Shown piece by piece: positions 1-8,792 of a DNA stretch of 64,000 bases (positions are counted from its first letter, which is position 1; each line of letters starts with the position of its first letter). The position numbers and the translations under genes are program-made. This DNA comes from Phenylobacterium sp. (lineage in GTDB: Bacteria; Pseudomonadota; Alphaproteobacteria; Caulobacterales; Caulobacteraceae), in assembly GCF_030679875.1 (NCBI RefSeq), contig NZ_JAUXSP010000018.1, forward strand, positions 121,199 through 185,198, read 5' to 3'. A model generated the notes under the pieces. That model was given only the letters and a program-made list of their open reading frames with translations, was not told the origin of the DNA and did not search any database.

Positions 1-522
1 TTGGGGCTGGCCATCCACGAGAGACACGGCCAGCTGGATATCCTGGTCCACGCCGCCGCCATCCTGGGGGGGCTGAGCCCTGTGTCACACATTGATCCGC
101 CGGCCTGGGACAAGGCTGTGGCGGTCAATCTGACGGCCACCTATCGCCTGCTGCGCAGCACTGAGCGACTGCTGAAAGCCGCCCCGGCCGGACGGGCCCT
201 GATCTTCACCAGCGGCCGCGTGGCCCGTCCCAAGGCCTTCTGGGGGGCCTATGGCGCCACCAAGGCCGCCACCGACCATCTGGTGCGCACCTGGGCCGAC
301 GAGCTTGAGAACACCAGCGTGCGCGCCGCCCTGATCGATCCGGGCGCCATGCGCACCAAGATGCGCGCCGAGGCGATGCCCGGCGAGGATCCGGACACCC
401 TGCCCGATCCCGCTGAGATCGGGCCGATGATCGTCGAGCTGGCGAGCGCCGAGCTTGGTCCGCCCGATACGCCGATCAGCTTCGCCGCGTGGAAGGCCGC
501 GCAGGCGTCTTCCGCCCACTGA
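1..522 (+). CDS. SDR-family oxidoreductase, 5' end cut by window edge
   Basis: The C-terminal 173 residues of a short-chain dehydrogenase/reductase are present, an NAD(P)-dependent oxidoreductase of unknown substrate. The visible SDR signatures are the Asn-containing 'AVNLTATY' segment, the catalytic Ser in 'FTSGRVA', and the Tyr/Lys pair in 'YGATK'. The glycine-rich cofactor motif must lie before base 1, so the TTG at base 1 is not the true start. The 'LIDPGAMRT' stretch after the active site is typical of the family. The gene ends convergently with der and overlaps its 3' end by 47 bases, which is plausible because that part of der encodes only a low-complexity basic tail. Confidence 0.85.
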   Translation: MGLAIHERHGQLDILVHAAAILGGLSPVSHIDPPAWDKAVAVNLTATYRLLRSTERLLKAAPAGRALIFTSGRVARPKAFWGAYGATKAATDHLVRTWADELENTSVRAALIDPGAMRTKMRAEAMPGEDPDTLPDPAEIGPMIVELASAELGPPDTPISFAAWKAAQASSAH

Positions 523-2041
523 CCGGTCGAGCGCGGGTGGGCCTGGCCTTGGCGCCGCCGAAGCCAGACGACTTGGCCGCACGCGCCGGCTTGCCCGTCT
601 TGAGCGTCTTTCCGGCCTTGGCGCCCGCGGGCTTCTTCGATCCCGGCTTGGCGGAGGAGGACTTCATCTTTCGCGGCGCGGTGCGTGAGGGCCCCGGCGA
701 ACGGGACTCGCCCTCGGCATAGGGGTTCGCCCCGGACCTCACGGTCAGTCGCACCGGCACGCCGGGCAGGTCGAAGCTCTCGCGGATCGAGTGGATCAGA
801 TAGCGGCGGTAGCTATCGGGCAAGGTGCTGGCCCGGCTGGCGAACAACACAAAGGTCGGGGGACGGGCCTTGGTCTGGGTGATGTATTTCGGGCGAACAC
901 GACGGCCATTGACCGCCGGCGGCGGGTGGCGTTGCACCGCCATGGCCAGCCAGTCGTTCAGGTCGCGGGTCTTGACCTTGGTCGACCAGTCGTCATGGGC
1001 CTTGAACACAGCCGGCATCAGGCGGTCGAGGTTGCGGCCGGTTTCCGCCGAAAGGGCGATCATCGGCGCTCCGCGGACCTGGGGCAGCTTGCGGGAAACC
1101 TCCTCCTCCAGTTCCTTCAGACGGATCTGCGGATCTTCCACCAGGTCCCACTTGGCCAGGACGAAGACCAGGGCGCGACCTTCCCGCTCCACCAGATCGG
1201 CGATCTGCAGATCCTGGATCTCCAGGGGATGGGTGGCGTCCATGACCAGAAGCACCACCTCGGCGAAGGTGATGGCCCGGATCGTGTCCTGCGTCGACAG
1301 GCGTTCCAGCTTCTCCTGAACCTTGGCCTTGCGGCGAAGCCCCGCTGTGTCCACCAGCCGGATCGCCCGGTCATCCCAGGTCCAGTCGACGGGAATAGAG
1401 TCGCGGGTGATCCCGGCTTCCGGTCCGGTCAGCAGCCGGTCCTCGCCGATCAGCCGGTTGACGAGGGTGGACTTGCCCGCGTTGGGGCGACCGACAATGG
1501 CCAGCTGAACGGGTTTGATCCCGCCCTCATCCTCATCCTCTCCGGCCTCGGGAAACAGACGAACCACCTCGGCATAGAGGTCAGCCATGCCTTCACCATG
1601 CTCGGCCGACACCGGAACCGGTTCGCCAAATCCCAGGCGGAAGGCGTCCATGGTCCCGGCGTCGCCCTGGCGGCCCTCGGCCTTATTGGCCAGGAGTACG
1701 ACGGGCTTGCTGGACTTGCGCAGCAGTTCGCCAAAGACCTCATCCATCGGGGCGACCCCCTCACGGGAATCCATCACGAACAGGATCAGATCGGCTTCAT
1801 CGATGGCGAGCTCGGTCTGCTGGCGCATCCGCGCCTCCAGGCTCTCGTCAGTGACGTCCTCGAAGCCGGCGGTGTCGATCAGCTCCAGATCGACATCCCC
1901 CAGGCGACCAGAGGCGAACTTGCGGTCGCGGGTCACCCCGGGCAGGTCGTCGACAATGGCGAGCTTTCGCCCGGCAAGCCGGTTGAATAGGGTCGACTTG
2001 CCGACGTTCGGACGGCCGACGATGGCGATTTTGAGTGGCAT
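476..2041 (-). CDS. der: Ribosome biogenesis GTPase Der (EngA)
   Basis: This tandem GTPase assists late assembly of the 50S ribosomal subunit. Two P-loops are visible: 'GRPNVGKS' near residue 9 and 'GRPNAGKS' near residue 185. Each is followed by a switch II motif ('DTAGF', 'DTAGL'), and a KH-like domain follows the second G domain. The G4 positions deviate from NKxD: the first reads 'NKAE' and the second 'AKWD'. The last ~70 residues are a Lys/Ala/Arg-rich tail, as in many alphaproteobacterial Der proteins. At 521 residues it is slightly longer than E. coli Der because of this tail. It is the last gene of a leftward series, 137 bases after bamB. Confidence 0.97.
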   Translation of the reverse strand: MPLKIAIVGRPNVGKSTLFNRLAGRKLAIVDDLPGVTRDRKFASGRLGDVDLELIDTAGFEDVTDESLEARMRQQTELAIDEADLILFVMDSREGVAPMDEVFGELLRKSSKPVVLLANKAEGRQGDAGTMDAFRLGFGEPVPVSAEHGEGMADLYAEVVRLFPEAGEDEDEGGIKPVQLAIVGRPNAGKSTLVNRLIGEDRLLTGPEAGITRDSIPVDWTWDDRAIRLVDTAGLRRKAKVQEKLERLSTQDTIRAITFAEVVLLVMDATHPLEIQDLQIADLVEREGRALVFVLAKWDLVEDPQIRLKELEEEVSRKLPQVRGAPMIALSAETGRNLDRLMPAVFKAHDDWSTKVKTRDLNDWLAMAVQRHPPPAVNGRRVRPKYITQTKARPPTFVLFASRASTLPDSYRRYLIHSIRESFDLPGVPVRLTVRSGANPYAEGESRSPGPSRTAPRKMKSSSAKPGSKKPAGAKAGKTLKTGKPARAAKSSGFGGAKARPTRARPVSGRKTPARPSTRRS

Positions 2042-2070
2042 AGGCGCCCCCTGGCGCGCTGGAACAGAAG

Positions 2071-2088
2071 CTGGTCTCCATAGACCAG
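2071..2088 (-). promoter_or_regulatory. Perfect 7-bp hairpin upstream of der
   Basis: CTGGTCT and AGACCAG flank a 4-base loop in the bamB-der gap, about 30 bases before the der start. The sequence shows the symmetry directly. Whether it terminates bamB transcripts, attenuates der or does nothing cannot be told, and there is no clear U-tract. Confidence 0.35.
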
Positions 2089-2178
2089 ATTTCGCTCAAG
2101 ATGGTGCGAATCCACGCTCCAGGCGCGGCAGAAAGACGCTTAGACGCCCCTACGGGCTGCGCCGACGGCCCTGGAGGC

Positions 2179-3564
2179 CTAGCGCAGGGCGATCAATTGA
2201 GCGGAATCGGTGGCGACATAGACCATGCCGTCCACCGCGATCGGTTCCAGGAGAACCGGCGAGCCCAGGTTGAGCTTGCGTTCCACAGCGCCCGTCTTGG
2301 GGTTCAGCACAGCCATTTCGCCGGTGGTCGAGGCCACGATCAGCTTGTTGGAAGCCAACAGGGGACCCGTCCAAATCGGCTTGGCCCCAGGCCGGGCGCC
2401 GATGCCAAAGACTCCGCCCACCTTCTTGGGCTCCACGCCCTCATTGAGGTCGCGGATCCAGTAGACCTGCCCGCTCTCGCGGGAGATGCACATCACCTCT
2501 CCAGCCTTGGACACCACATAGACGACGTCGCCTGCGGGCCAGGGCGTGGAGGTCGCCGTGACCGGCAGGGTCCAACGCGGCGCGCCGGTGCGGAGGTCCA
2601 CGGCGGCGAAGGCGCCCGCATGGCTGACCGCATAGACGTCCCCGCGATAGATCACCGGCCGCCCTGAAATGTCGCGAATTTCCGACAAGGCGTTGGTGCG
2701 GCTACCCCGGGATAGGCCCTCGTTCCACAGGTCATTGCCGTTGCCCGCGCGCAGGGCGACCAGTTCGCCGGAGCTGAACGCGGCGATCACGGTGTCGCCA
2801 GAGACAGCCGGACTGGAGGACCCGAGGATGCGCGCAGGCTCGCTCAGAGCCTGGTATGTCCAGCTGGGCGCCCCGGTTGCTGTCTCAAAGGTCAGCAGGG
2901 TGTTGTCGATGGTCACGGCCATGACCCGGCCCGCGGTCACTGTCGGGGCCGAGCGGATCGGCTGCTCGGTCGTCCGCCGCCACTCCTCGGCTCCGGTCGC
3001 CGCGTCGAGGCGAGCGACAAAGCGGTAGCCCGAGGCGACGTAGAGCTTGCCATCTGCATAGGCCAGACCGCCACCAAAACCCTCTCGTTCGGCGCGGCGA
3101 GGGGGCTCAAGGTCGACGCTCCAGACCGTCTGGCCCGTCTTAAGTTCAATGGCGGAGACCTTGGCCGATCCATCCATCACATAGATACGGCCGTCCGCCG
3201 CCACGGGGGGGGCGGTCACATGATGGCCACGCCCCGATCCCTCGCCGAAGTTGCGGCGCCAGGCGATATCGAAGTTGACCGGCGCCTCAATGTGCTCCGG
3301 CGCCTGCTCGCCCACGCCACCCGGCAGGGGCCAGGCTGTGCGGGCATAGGGAGTCGGCAGGAAGAAGTCGGCGCCGCGAAGCGTTTCGGAGGGCTCGATC
3401 GTACCGTCAAAGGCGATGACCGAAATCCGCTCGCCGCCGCTCGCAATCTCCTGCGGGCCGTCGTCCTGGTCGAAGGGATTGAGGCGGTTGATCGTCGAGC
3501 AGCCGGACATCGCAACGGCGCTGACCAGCAGAACGGCGACCATCGAAGGGCGGGAGAGGATCAT
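2179..3564 (-). CDS. bamB: BamB-like PQQ-repeat beta-propeller lipoprotein
   Basis: This is probably the outer-membrane assembly lipoprotein BamB, which supports BamA in inserting beta-barrel proteins. The N-terminus is a lipoprotein signal peptide ending in the lipobox 'MSGC', giving a lipidated Cys near residue 22. The rest is built of repeated PQQ-like beta-propeller blades with motifs such as 'DGRIYVMDGSAKVSAI' and 'DLRTGAPRW'. At 461 residues it is longer than E. coli BamB (about 390). The start codon overlaps the stop of the upstream TPR gene (ATGA), so the two are co-translated. The yfgM-bamB-der order is the same as in E. coli, which strongly supports the name. Confidence 0.9.
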   Translation of the reverse strand: MILSRPSMVAVLLVSAVAMSGCSTINRLNPFDQDDGPQEIASGGERISVIAFDGTIEPSETLRGADFFLPTPYARTAWPLPGGVGEQAPEHIEAPVNFDIAWRRNFGEGSGRGHHVTAPPVAADGRIYVMDGSAKVSAIELKTGQTVWSVDLEPPRRAEREGFGGGLAYADGKLYVASGYRFVARLDAATGAEEWRRTTEQPIRSAPTVTAGRVMAVTIDNTLLTFETATGAPSWTYQALSEPARILGSSSPAVSGDTVIAAFSSGELVALRAGNGNDLWNEGLSRGSRTNALSEIRDISGRPVIYRGDVYAVSHAGAFAAVDLRTGAPRWTLPVTATSTPWPAGDVVYVVSKAGEVMCISRESGQVYWIRDLNEGVEPKKVGGVFGIGARPGAKPIWTGPLLASNKLIVASTTGEMAVLNPKTGAVERKLNLGSPVLLEPIAVDGMVYVATDSAQLIALR

Positions 3565-4316
3565 TGCGCGGTCGAACCTTGCTGCAGCGGAGCCTCGGCA
3601 GAGGCCGCATCGTCGGAAGCGGGCGGGGGAAGCGCGAGCGAGGCCTTAACCGCGTCAGGCAGGGCCTTGGCCGTCCCGGAGTCAATCATGGCCCGAGCGG
3701 CCTGGGCGCGCTGCCGGGCCATTTCAGAAACCCCGGGCATGAGGGCGAGCACGCCAAAATCCGCACGGGCCTCATCCATTTCGCCCCCCATCAGCTTGGC
3801 GAAGGCCAGAGCCTCGAGGGCCAGCGCGCGATAGGGACGCCCGTCCTCGGTCAACGGCTCAAGCCTTGTCTTCAATTCCGACAGCGGGGCGGTATCGAGC
3901 ACCGCGAAGGCGGATTTGAGGCGGGCGGCGTCACCCAGTATCGGGTCCGGGGCCTTGGCGGCGGCCTCATCGAACAGCTTTACGGCGGCATCAACGTCGC
4001 CGTCGTTCACCTTGAGCCCGGCCTGCTGCATCAGGGCCAGGGCGGCGTAACCGTCCGGTCCATTCTCGGCGACCTCGGCGAAGCGTTGCTCGGCCTTGTT
4101 CATGTCGCCGGCGCCAAAGGCCTCAACGCCTTCGGCATAGGCCTGGGACGCATCGCCCATGGCTCGGCTCTGCCAGGCGTTCCAGCCCCAGAGCCCCAAG
4201 CCCAGCGCCAGGATCAAGGCGAGCCCGCCCAACACCCAAGGCAGGGCGCGCAGGGCGAGCGTCTTGTAGCGGTCGGTGCGAAGTTGCTCCTCGACCTCTT
4301 CAAAAACGTCAGTCAC
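3561..4316 (-). CDS. YfgM-like tetratricopeptide inner-membrane protein
   Basis: A 251-residue protein with one N-terminal membrane helix (about residues 25-48, rich in Leu/Gly/Ala) and a periplasmic region of TPR-like helices ('EQRFAEVAENGPDGYAALAL'). YfgM-family proteins act as ancillary periplasmic chaperones near the Sec translocon in E. coli. The low-complexity C-terminus is Ala/Ser/Pro-rich. It sits directly before bamB with a 4-base overlap, matching the conserved yfgM-bamB-der arrangement. Assignment rests on topology, length and context more than on catalytic residues. Confidence 0.85.
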   Translation of the reverse strand: MTDVFEEVEEQLRTDRYKTLALRALPWVLGGLALILALGLGLWGWNAWQSRAMGDASQAYAEGVEAFGAGDMNKAEQRFAEVAENGPDGYAALALMQQAGLKVNDGDVDAAVKLFDEAAAKAPDPILGDAARLKSAFAVLDTAPLSELKTRLEPLTEDGRPYRALALEALAFAKLMGGEMDEARADFGVLALMPGVSEMARQRAQAARAMIDSGTAKALPDAVKASLALPPPASDDAASAEAPLQQGSTAQ

Positions 4317-4428
4317 GAATTGGAATCCCTGCGCTCAGGCGACAAAATCAGAGGCGGCGAACCTATAGTGCAAGCGGGCGCGCCGCAACGCCGCCTGACT
4401 GTCCGGTCGTAGGCCCATTGGTGAGAGG

Positions 4429-5232
4429 CTAGCCCGCCTTGGGAAAGTAAATCTCCGCCGGCCCGGGGAAACGCCGGGCCTGAACGTCGGCGGCATAGGC
4501 CTGGACCGCACCGAGGATCTCGCTGCGCAGGTCGGCATAGCGACGCACGAACTTGGGCGTCCAGTCGAACAGGCCGAGCATGTCGTCGGTGACCAGAATC
4601 TGCCCGTCGCAGCCGGCTGAGGCCCCGATCCCGATGGTGGGCACATCGACGGCCCGGGTGATTTCCTGGGCCAGCCCCTCGGCCACCCCTTCGATCACCA
4701 GCGCGAAGGCCCCCGCCGCCGCGGTGGCGCGGGCCTCGTCCAGAATCTTGGCGCGCTCCGCCTCGCCGCGCCCCTTGGCGCGAAACCCGCCGTCCACCAG
4801 CACGGCTTGGGGGCGCAGGCCCACATGGCCCATGACCGGCACCCCACGTTTCACCAGATAGTCGATCGTGTCGGCCACCGTGGGACCAGACTCCACCTTC
4901 ACCGCCTGGGCGCCGGTTTCCTTCATCAGGCGCGCCGCATTGGCATAGGCCTGCTCAGCCGAGCCCTCATAGGAGCCAAAGGGCATGTCGACGACCACCA
5001 TGGCCCGGCGGGAGCCGCGCATGACGGCCTGACCATGCAGGATCATCATCTCCAGGGTGACACCCACGGTGTTGGGCAGACCGTGGATCACCATGCCGAC
5101 GGAGTCCCCGACCAGCAGCAGGTCACAGGCCTCGTCCAGCAGTTCGGCCATGGGCGCGGTATAGGCGGTAAGACAGACGATCGGCGTCTTGCCCTTCCGT
5201 CCGGTGATGTCGGGCGCTGCTAGGCGTCGCAC
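4429..5232 (-). CDS. panB: 3-methyl-2-oxobutanoate hydroxymethyltransferase (PanB)
   Basis: PanB transfers a hydroxymethyl group from 5,10-methylene-THF to alpha-ketoisovalerate, the first committed step of pantothenate (CoA) synthesis in the cytoplasm. The family blocks are clear: '[11 protein letters not shown]' with the metal-binding Asp, '[10 protein letters not shown]', '[10 protein letters not shown]' and '[16 protein letters not shown]'. Length (267 residues) is normal. The start is a GTG preceded closely by AGGAG. It begins 26 bases after the membrane protein gene that partners the sigma factor, so it may be read from the same transcript, although no functional link is evident. Confidence 0.96.
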   Translation of the reverse strand: MRRLAAPDITGRKGKTPIVCLTAYTAPMAELLDEACDLLLVGDSVGMVIHGLPNTVGVTLEMMILHGQAVMRGSRRAMVVVDMPFGSYEGSAEQAYANAARLMKETGAQAVKVESGPTVADTIDYLVKRGVPVMGHVGLRPQAVLVDGGFRAKGRGEAERAKILDEARATAAAGAFALVIEGVAEGLAQEITRAVDVPTIGIGASAGCDGQILVTDDMLGLFDWTPKFVRRYADLRSEILGAVQAYAADVQARRFPGPAEIYFPKAG

Positions 5233-5258
5233 CGTCTCCTGGCGTTGAGCGGACAGGG

Positions 5259-5639
5259 TCAGAACTCCTCAATAATGCGGGTCAGGACGAGACCCATGGC
5301 GACGACAGCCAACCCAGCCACCAGCCAGATGGCCTCGATCCCCGCCGGGCCATTTAGCAACCACTCGGCCTGGGGGGCGATCTGACGGACGCCGCTGGTC
5401 AGGACCTGTACGGATTCGCTCGAGGCGGCCTCGGCGCGGGAAAACAGGTTGAACATAATCAGCTGACTGGCGCCGATCACGCCGCCCACAAGGCCCGCAG
5501 CGCCAATCAGAACCCGGCGCGCCGCCCAGCCGCGGTCCAAACGTCTTTGAACGCGTTCGGCGAAGGCTTCGGCGTCGGAGGACTCCGGCGCGCGGGCGAA
5601 CAGCCGCTCAAGCGTGCGTTCGACCTCCATCTCAGCCAT
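5259..5639 (-). CDS. Putative anti-sigma / sigma-partner membrane protein
   Basis: I place the start at the ATG at 5639 ('[11 protein letters not shown]'), overlapping the sigma gene stop by 8 bases, rather than the longer track start. This gives 126 residues. The first ~55 are a charged helical cytoplasmic region, followed by two hydrophobic helices ('[19 protein letters not shown]' and a C-terminal one). The translationally coupled position after an ECF sigma gene and the cytoplasmic-plus-membrane layout suggest an anti-sigma factor that holds the sigma factor at the inner membrane. No zinc-binding anti-sigma motif is visible, so the role is inferred from context. Confidence 0.7.
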   Translation of the reverse strand: MAEMEVERTLERLFARAPESSDAEAFAERVQRRLDRGWAARRVLIGAAGLVGGVIGASQLIMFNLFSRAEAASSESVQVLTSGVRQIAPQAEWLLNGPAGIEAIWLVAGLAVVAMGLVLTRIIEEF

Positions 5640-6210
5640 TGCCACGCCGTCCCTCCATTGTATCGCCGTCGGGCGCCAGCCGGGCCCTGAGCTTATCCAG
5701 ACCACGTTTGACATGCGATTTGACCGTTCCAAGCGGCAGGTTCAAGGCCTCCGCCGCCTCGGCGTGTGACAGCCCCGCCCCATAGCAGAGACTGACGCAC
5801 AGCCGCTCAGCCTCTCCGAGGCCCTTGAGCGCCTCGTCCAGGTCCATCCGTCGGCCTGGATCCTCAGGCGGGGATTCATCCAGGAGATCTGCCGCCTCAA
5901 GCCGGGACCTGTATTTCTTATCTTTCTGAATCCGGCGCACGCAGGCCCGCGCGGCGATCTTCTTGACCCAGCCGCCAAAGGTCCCCTCGCCCCGGAATTC
6001 GGCGATGGATTCGAAAGCCGAGATGAAGGCGTCCTGCGCCAGATCATCGGTTTCGGTCGCGCTGATCCCCATTCGTCGCAGCAGCGCCCTGACTGCGGAC
6101 CCGTGCCGTCGCACAAGTTCGCCAAAGGCCTGGCGGTCGCCGGACGCGGCCAGGCTGGCCAGTTCGACGTCGTGCAGACTTGAGAGTCGGTGTCGTTCGG
6201 CCCGCGACAT
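5632..6210 (-). CDS. ECF-type RNA polymerase sigma factor
   Basis: A 192-residue group 4 sigma factor. Region 2 shows the core-binding and -10 recognition helices ('ETDDLAQDAFISAFESIAEF', then 'FGGWVKKIAARACVRRIQKD'). Region 4 has the HTH with 'GLSHAEAAEALNLPLGTVKSHVKRG'. No region 3 is present, as expected for ECF factors. It would redirect RNA polymerase to a small regulon, possibly including its own operon. The gene lies 22 bases after a DUF6249-like gene and is coupled to a membrane protein likely to be its anti-sigma factor. The inducing signal is unknown. Confidence 0.93.
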   Translation of the reverse strand: MSRAERHRLSSLHDVELASLAASGDRQAFGELVRRHGSAVRALLRRMGISATETDDLAQDAFISAFESIAEFRGEGTFGGWVKKIAARACVRRIQKDKKYRSRLEAADLLDESPPEDPGRRMDLDEALKGLGEAERLCVSLCYGAGLSHAEAAEALNLPLGTVKSHVKRGLDKLRARLAPDGDTMEGRRGNG

Positions 6211-6232
6211 GGCTGTGCCCCGCCGCGCGCGA

Positions 6233-6637
6233 TCAGGACCTGTCCCGGCCGATGAAGGACATCAGGATGAAAGCCAGCCCGATGAAGCCTGGAAAGGCGG
6301 AGATGCCGAGGAAGATATAGGTTGCGTCGGGCTCCTCGAACCCCAGCGCATAGCCGAAGGCGGCCAGGCCGACGGCCACCCCGACCCAGATGATGCCCGT
6401 CCGCAGATCACGCGCCGGCGAGGCCTTGGGCTTGATCTTCACGTCATGGGTGAGCGCCTGGATCAGCTCCGGCGGCAATTGCTGCCCCTGCTCGTAGGCG
6501 GCCTGGATCGTCTTGTGGAGCGCGGCGCGTTCCTTGGCCTTGAGGTAACGGGGCACGACAACGATGGCGACAATCGCGCTGAACACGATCGCGGTTGTGA
6601 AGACGCTCGAGATAATGCCGGCGATGGCGACGTCCAT
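6233..6637 (-). CDS. DUF6249-like small membrane protein
   Basis: The ATG at 6637 ('MDVAIAGI') is preferred over the track start because the hydrophobic helix begins there. It gives 134 residues. Visible are an N-terminal membrane helix, a conserved-looking cytoplasmic stretch 'ERAALHKTIQAAYEQGQQLP', then two more hydrophobic helices. This layout resembles the DUF6249 proteins often found beside ECF sigma factors in Caulobacterales (from memory, not searched). It is the first gene of the leftward sigma operon and may be a sensor or a regulated target. No enzymatic motif is seen. Confidence 0.7.
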   Translation of the reverse strand: MDVAIAGIISSVFTTAIVFSAIVAIVVVPRYLKAKERAALHKTIQAAYEQGQQLPPELIQALTHDVKIKPKASPARDLRTGIIWVGVAVGLAAFGYALGFEEPDATYIFLGISAFPGFIGLAFILMSFIGRDRS

Positions 6638-7109
6638 GGGAGATTTCCTATCTAGGCGCGGTCGGGCGCTTCTGACCCGTTCACACCATAAGAGGCGCGC
6701 GCCGTCCCCGACAGATGCAAGCGCCACCATGAAATCTTGGTCATGATTGGGCGTCCAACCTCCAGCCAGTAAGCCTTCGCCAGCGCGCAGCACCCTGCGC
6801 GTTCTGAACGGTGACGCACTGGCGGCGCATAAAAAACCATCATCGCAGTCTCGGGGGGGCGATTCCCCACCCCCGCATCAACCGCAGCGTTTACAGCGCC
6901 GGTTTTCTATGTCGTGCTCCAGATTACTGATGGTTATCGAAGCAAATATCCCATTTTGGTTGGAATCTCTGCGCGCTAATCCGCAACACAAGCAGGGGTT
7001 CATTCCGATGTGGCGGAATTCGACGACCAGTTGAAGGCTCTATTGAGGGGCGGCGCCGGCGCTGAGCCCGGCTTACAGGCCGCCGTGAAAACACTTGGGG
7101 GACGACCAT
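6638..7109. other. Divergent intergenic region, no gene recognised
   Basis: About 470 bases separate the leftward sigma operon from the rightward M20 hydrolase gene. ORFs here lack coding character. It must hold promoters for both directions. A GGGGGA ribosome-binding sequence lies just before the ATG at 7110. I see no convincing operator or RNA gene. Confidence 0.6.
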
Positions 7110-8705
7110 ATGGCAGCTAGCCGCACCAGATCCTTGACCGCCATCCTGCTCGCGACCGCGCTCTACCTGCCGGGGCAGGCGGCGCAGGCGGCGGCTCCGC
7201 CGGAGATGAAGGCGGCGGCGTCTGAGGGGGTCAAGAGCCGGGCCAAGCTGGCCCAGGAGATGGTCGATTCGATCTACAGCTTCGCTGAGCCAGGCTTCCA
7301 GGAATTCCGCACCTCGGAGTACGTGACCAAGATTCTCGAGGAGAACGGCTTCAAGATCGAGCGCGGCGTCGCCGGTATCCCCACCGCCTGGACGGCGACC
7401 TGGGGCTCGGGCGGACCGAAGATCGGCCTCGGCAGCGATATCGACGCCCTGCTGGCCCTGTCTCAGGTGCCAGGCTCACCAGAACTGAAGCCGCAGGTCC
7501 CGGGCGCTCCTGGCCATGGGGAAGGACACAACTCCGGCATGCCGATGATGGTGGTCGCCGCCCTGGCCGCCAAGGACATCATGCAGGCCAACAACCTGCC
7601 CGGCACCCTGATGATCTGGCCGGGCGTCGCCGAGGAACTGCTGGCGACCAAGGCCTTCTATGTGCGCGAAGGCCTCTTCGACGACGTCGACGTCAACATC
7701 TTCAGCCATGTCAGCCGCGACTTCTCCACCGGATGGGGTCCGGCCGGCAATAACGGCATGGTGTCGGTAGAGTACACCTTCCACGGCAAGACCTCCCACG
7801 CCGCCGGCGCGCCTTGGGCCGGGCGCAGCGCCCTGGACGGCGTCGAGCTGATGAACACCGCCTGGAACATGCGGCGCGAGCATCTGCCGGTCACCCAGCG
7901 CTCGCACTATGTGATCACCAATGGCGGCGGCCAGCCCAACATCGTGCCGGGCGAAGCCAGCGTCTGGTATTATTTCCGCGAGCAGAATTTCGAGACCATC
8001 CGCGGCCTCTATGAGATCGGCAACCGGATCTCCGAGGCCGCCGCCATGGCCACAGACACCCGGGTAGAGCGGCGGGTCCTGGGCTATGCGGCCCCCAACT
8101 ATGGCAACAAGCCCCTGGCCGAGGCGGCCTACGCCAACATCAAGACCGTCGGCATGCCGCAATGGAGCGCAGCCGACCAGGCCTTCGCCCGGGCCACCCA
8201 GGACGCCAATCACCTGAAAGTGGAGCCCCTGGCCACGGAGGTCGCCGAACTGTCGACGCCGGATTCCCGAGGCATCTCCATGGGCGGGGGATCGGATGAC
8301 ATCGGCGACATCATGTGGACCGTGCCGACCATCACGATCCGCTATCCGTCCAACATCCCCAACACTATTGGCCACCATGTGACCGCCGCCATCGGCATGG
8401 CCACCCCGATCGCCCACAAGGGCGTGGTCGTCGGCGCAGAGGCCCTGGCCATGACCATCCTGGACCTGGTGACCACGCCGAGCCTGGTCGCCGAGGCCAA
8501 AGACTACTTCCAGAATGTCCAGCTTAAGGACCAAAAGTACGACCCCGTACTGGCGGACACTGACAAGCCGGCCATCCACCTGAACGAAGACATCATGGCT
8601 CGCATGCGACCCAAGATGGAGCCGCTCTACTACGACCCCAGCAAGTACAATAGCTACCTTGAACAACTTGGGATCGCCTACCCCAATCCTCCGGCGAAGA
8701 AGTAA
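7110..8705 (+). CDS. Secreted M20-family amidohydrolase (AbgB-like)
   Basis: This is a zinc/manganese-type amidohydrolase that probably cleaves an N-acyl amino acid, dipeptide or aminobenzoyl-glutamate-like amide. The ATG at 7110 is chosen because of the GGGGGA ribosome-binding site and because it starts a typical Sec signal peptide cleaved after 'AQAA'. M20 features include 'GLGSDIDALLALSQ', the metal-binding 'GHGEGHNSGMP' and the dimerisation-domain 'GKTSHAAGAPWAGRSALD'. The usual metal-ligand Cys of many M20D enzymes (GCGHN/ACGHD) is Glu here. At 531 residues it is longer than AbgB. The divergent Lrp regulator and nearby TonB receptor suggest a periplasmic peptide or amide utilisation module. 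Confidence 0.9.
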   Translation: MAASRTRSLTAILLATALYLPGQAAQAAAPPEMKAAASEGVKSRAKLAQEMVDSIYSFAEPGFQEFRTSEYVTKILEENGFKIERGVAGIPTAWTATWGSGGPKIGLGSDIDALLALSQVPGSPELKPQVPGAPGHGEGHNSGMPMMVVAALAAKDIMQANNLPGTLMIWPGVAEELLATKAFYVREGLFDDVDVNIFSHVSRDFSTGWGPAGNNGMVSVEYTFHGKTSHAAGAPWAGRSALDGVELMNTAWNMRREHLPVTQRSHYVITNGGGQPNIVPGEASVWYYFREQNFETIRGLYEIGNRISEAAAMATDTRVERRVLGYAAPNYGNKPLAEAAYANIKTVGMPQWSAADQAFARATQDANHLKVEPLATEVAELSTPDSRGISMGGGSDDIGDIMWTVPTITIRYPSNIPNTIGHHVTAAIGMATPIAHKGVVVGAEALAMTILDLVTTPSLVAEAKDYFQNVQLKDQKYDPVLADTDKPAIHLNEDIMARMRPKMEPLYYDPSKYNSYLEQLGIAYPNPPAKK

Positions 8706-8713
8706 TCCCAAGG

Positions 8714-8749
8714 CGGCGTCCCGCGTTATCCCCTTGGCGCGGGACGCCG
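8714..8749 (+). terminator. Strong hairpin after the M20 hydrolase gene
   Basis: CGGCGTCCCGCG and its exact complement CGCGGGACGCCG form a 12-bp stem with a 12-base loop, starting 9 bases after the stop. It lies between convergent genes and has no U-tract. It may be a terminator or a transcript-stabilising structure. Confidence 0.7.
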
Positions 8750-8792
8750 AGACTACCGGCCCAGGATCTGAATGCTCAGACGAGCTGGCCGC

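Noticed and set aside
791-1990. 399-residue plus-strand ORF opposite der
   Set aside because: Shadow frame over a universally conserved GTPase gene.
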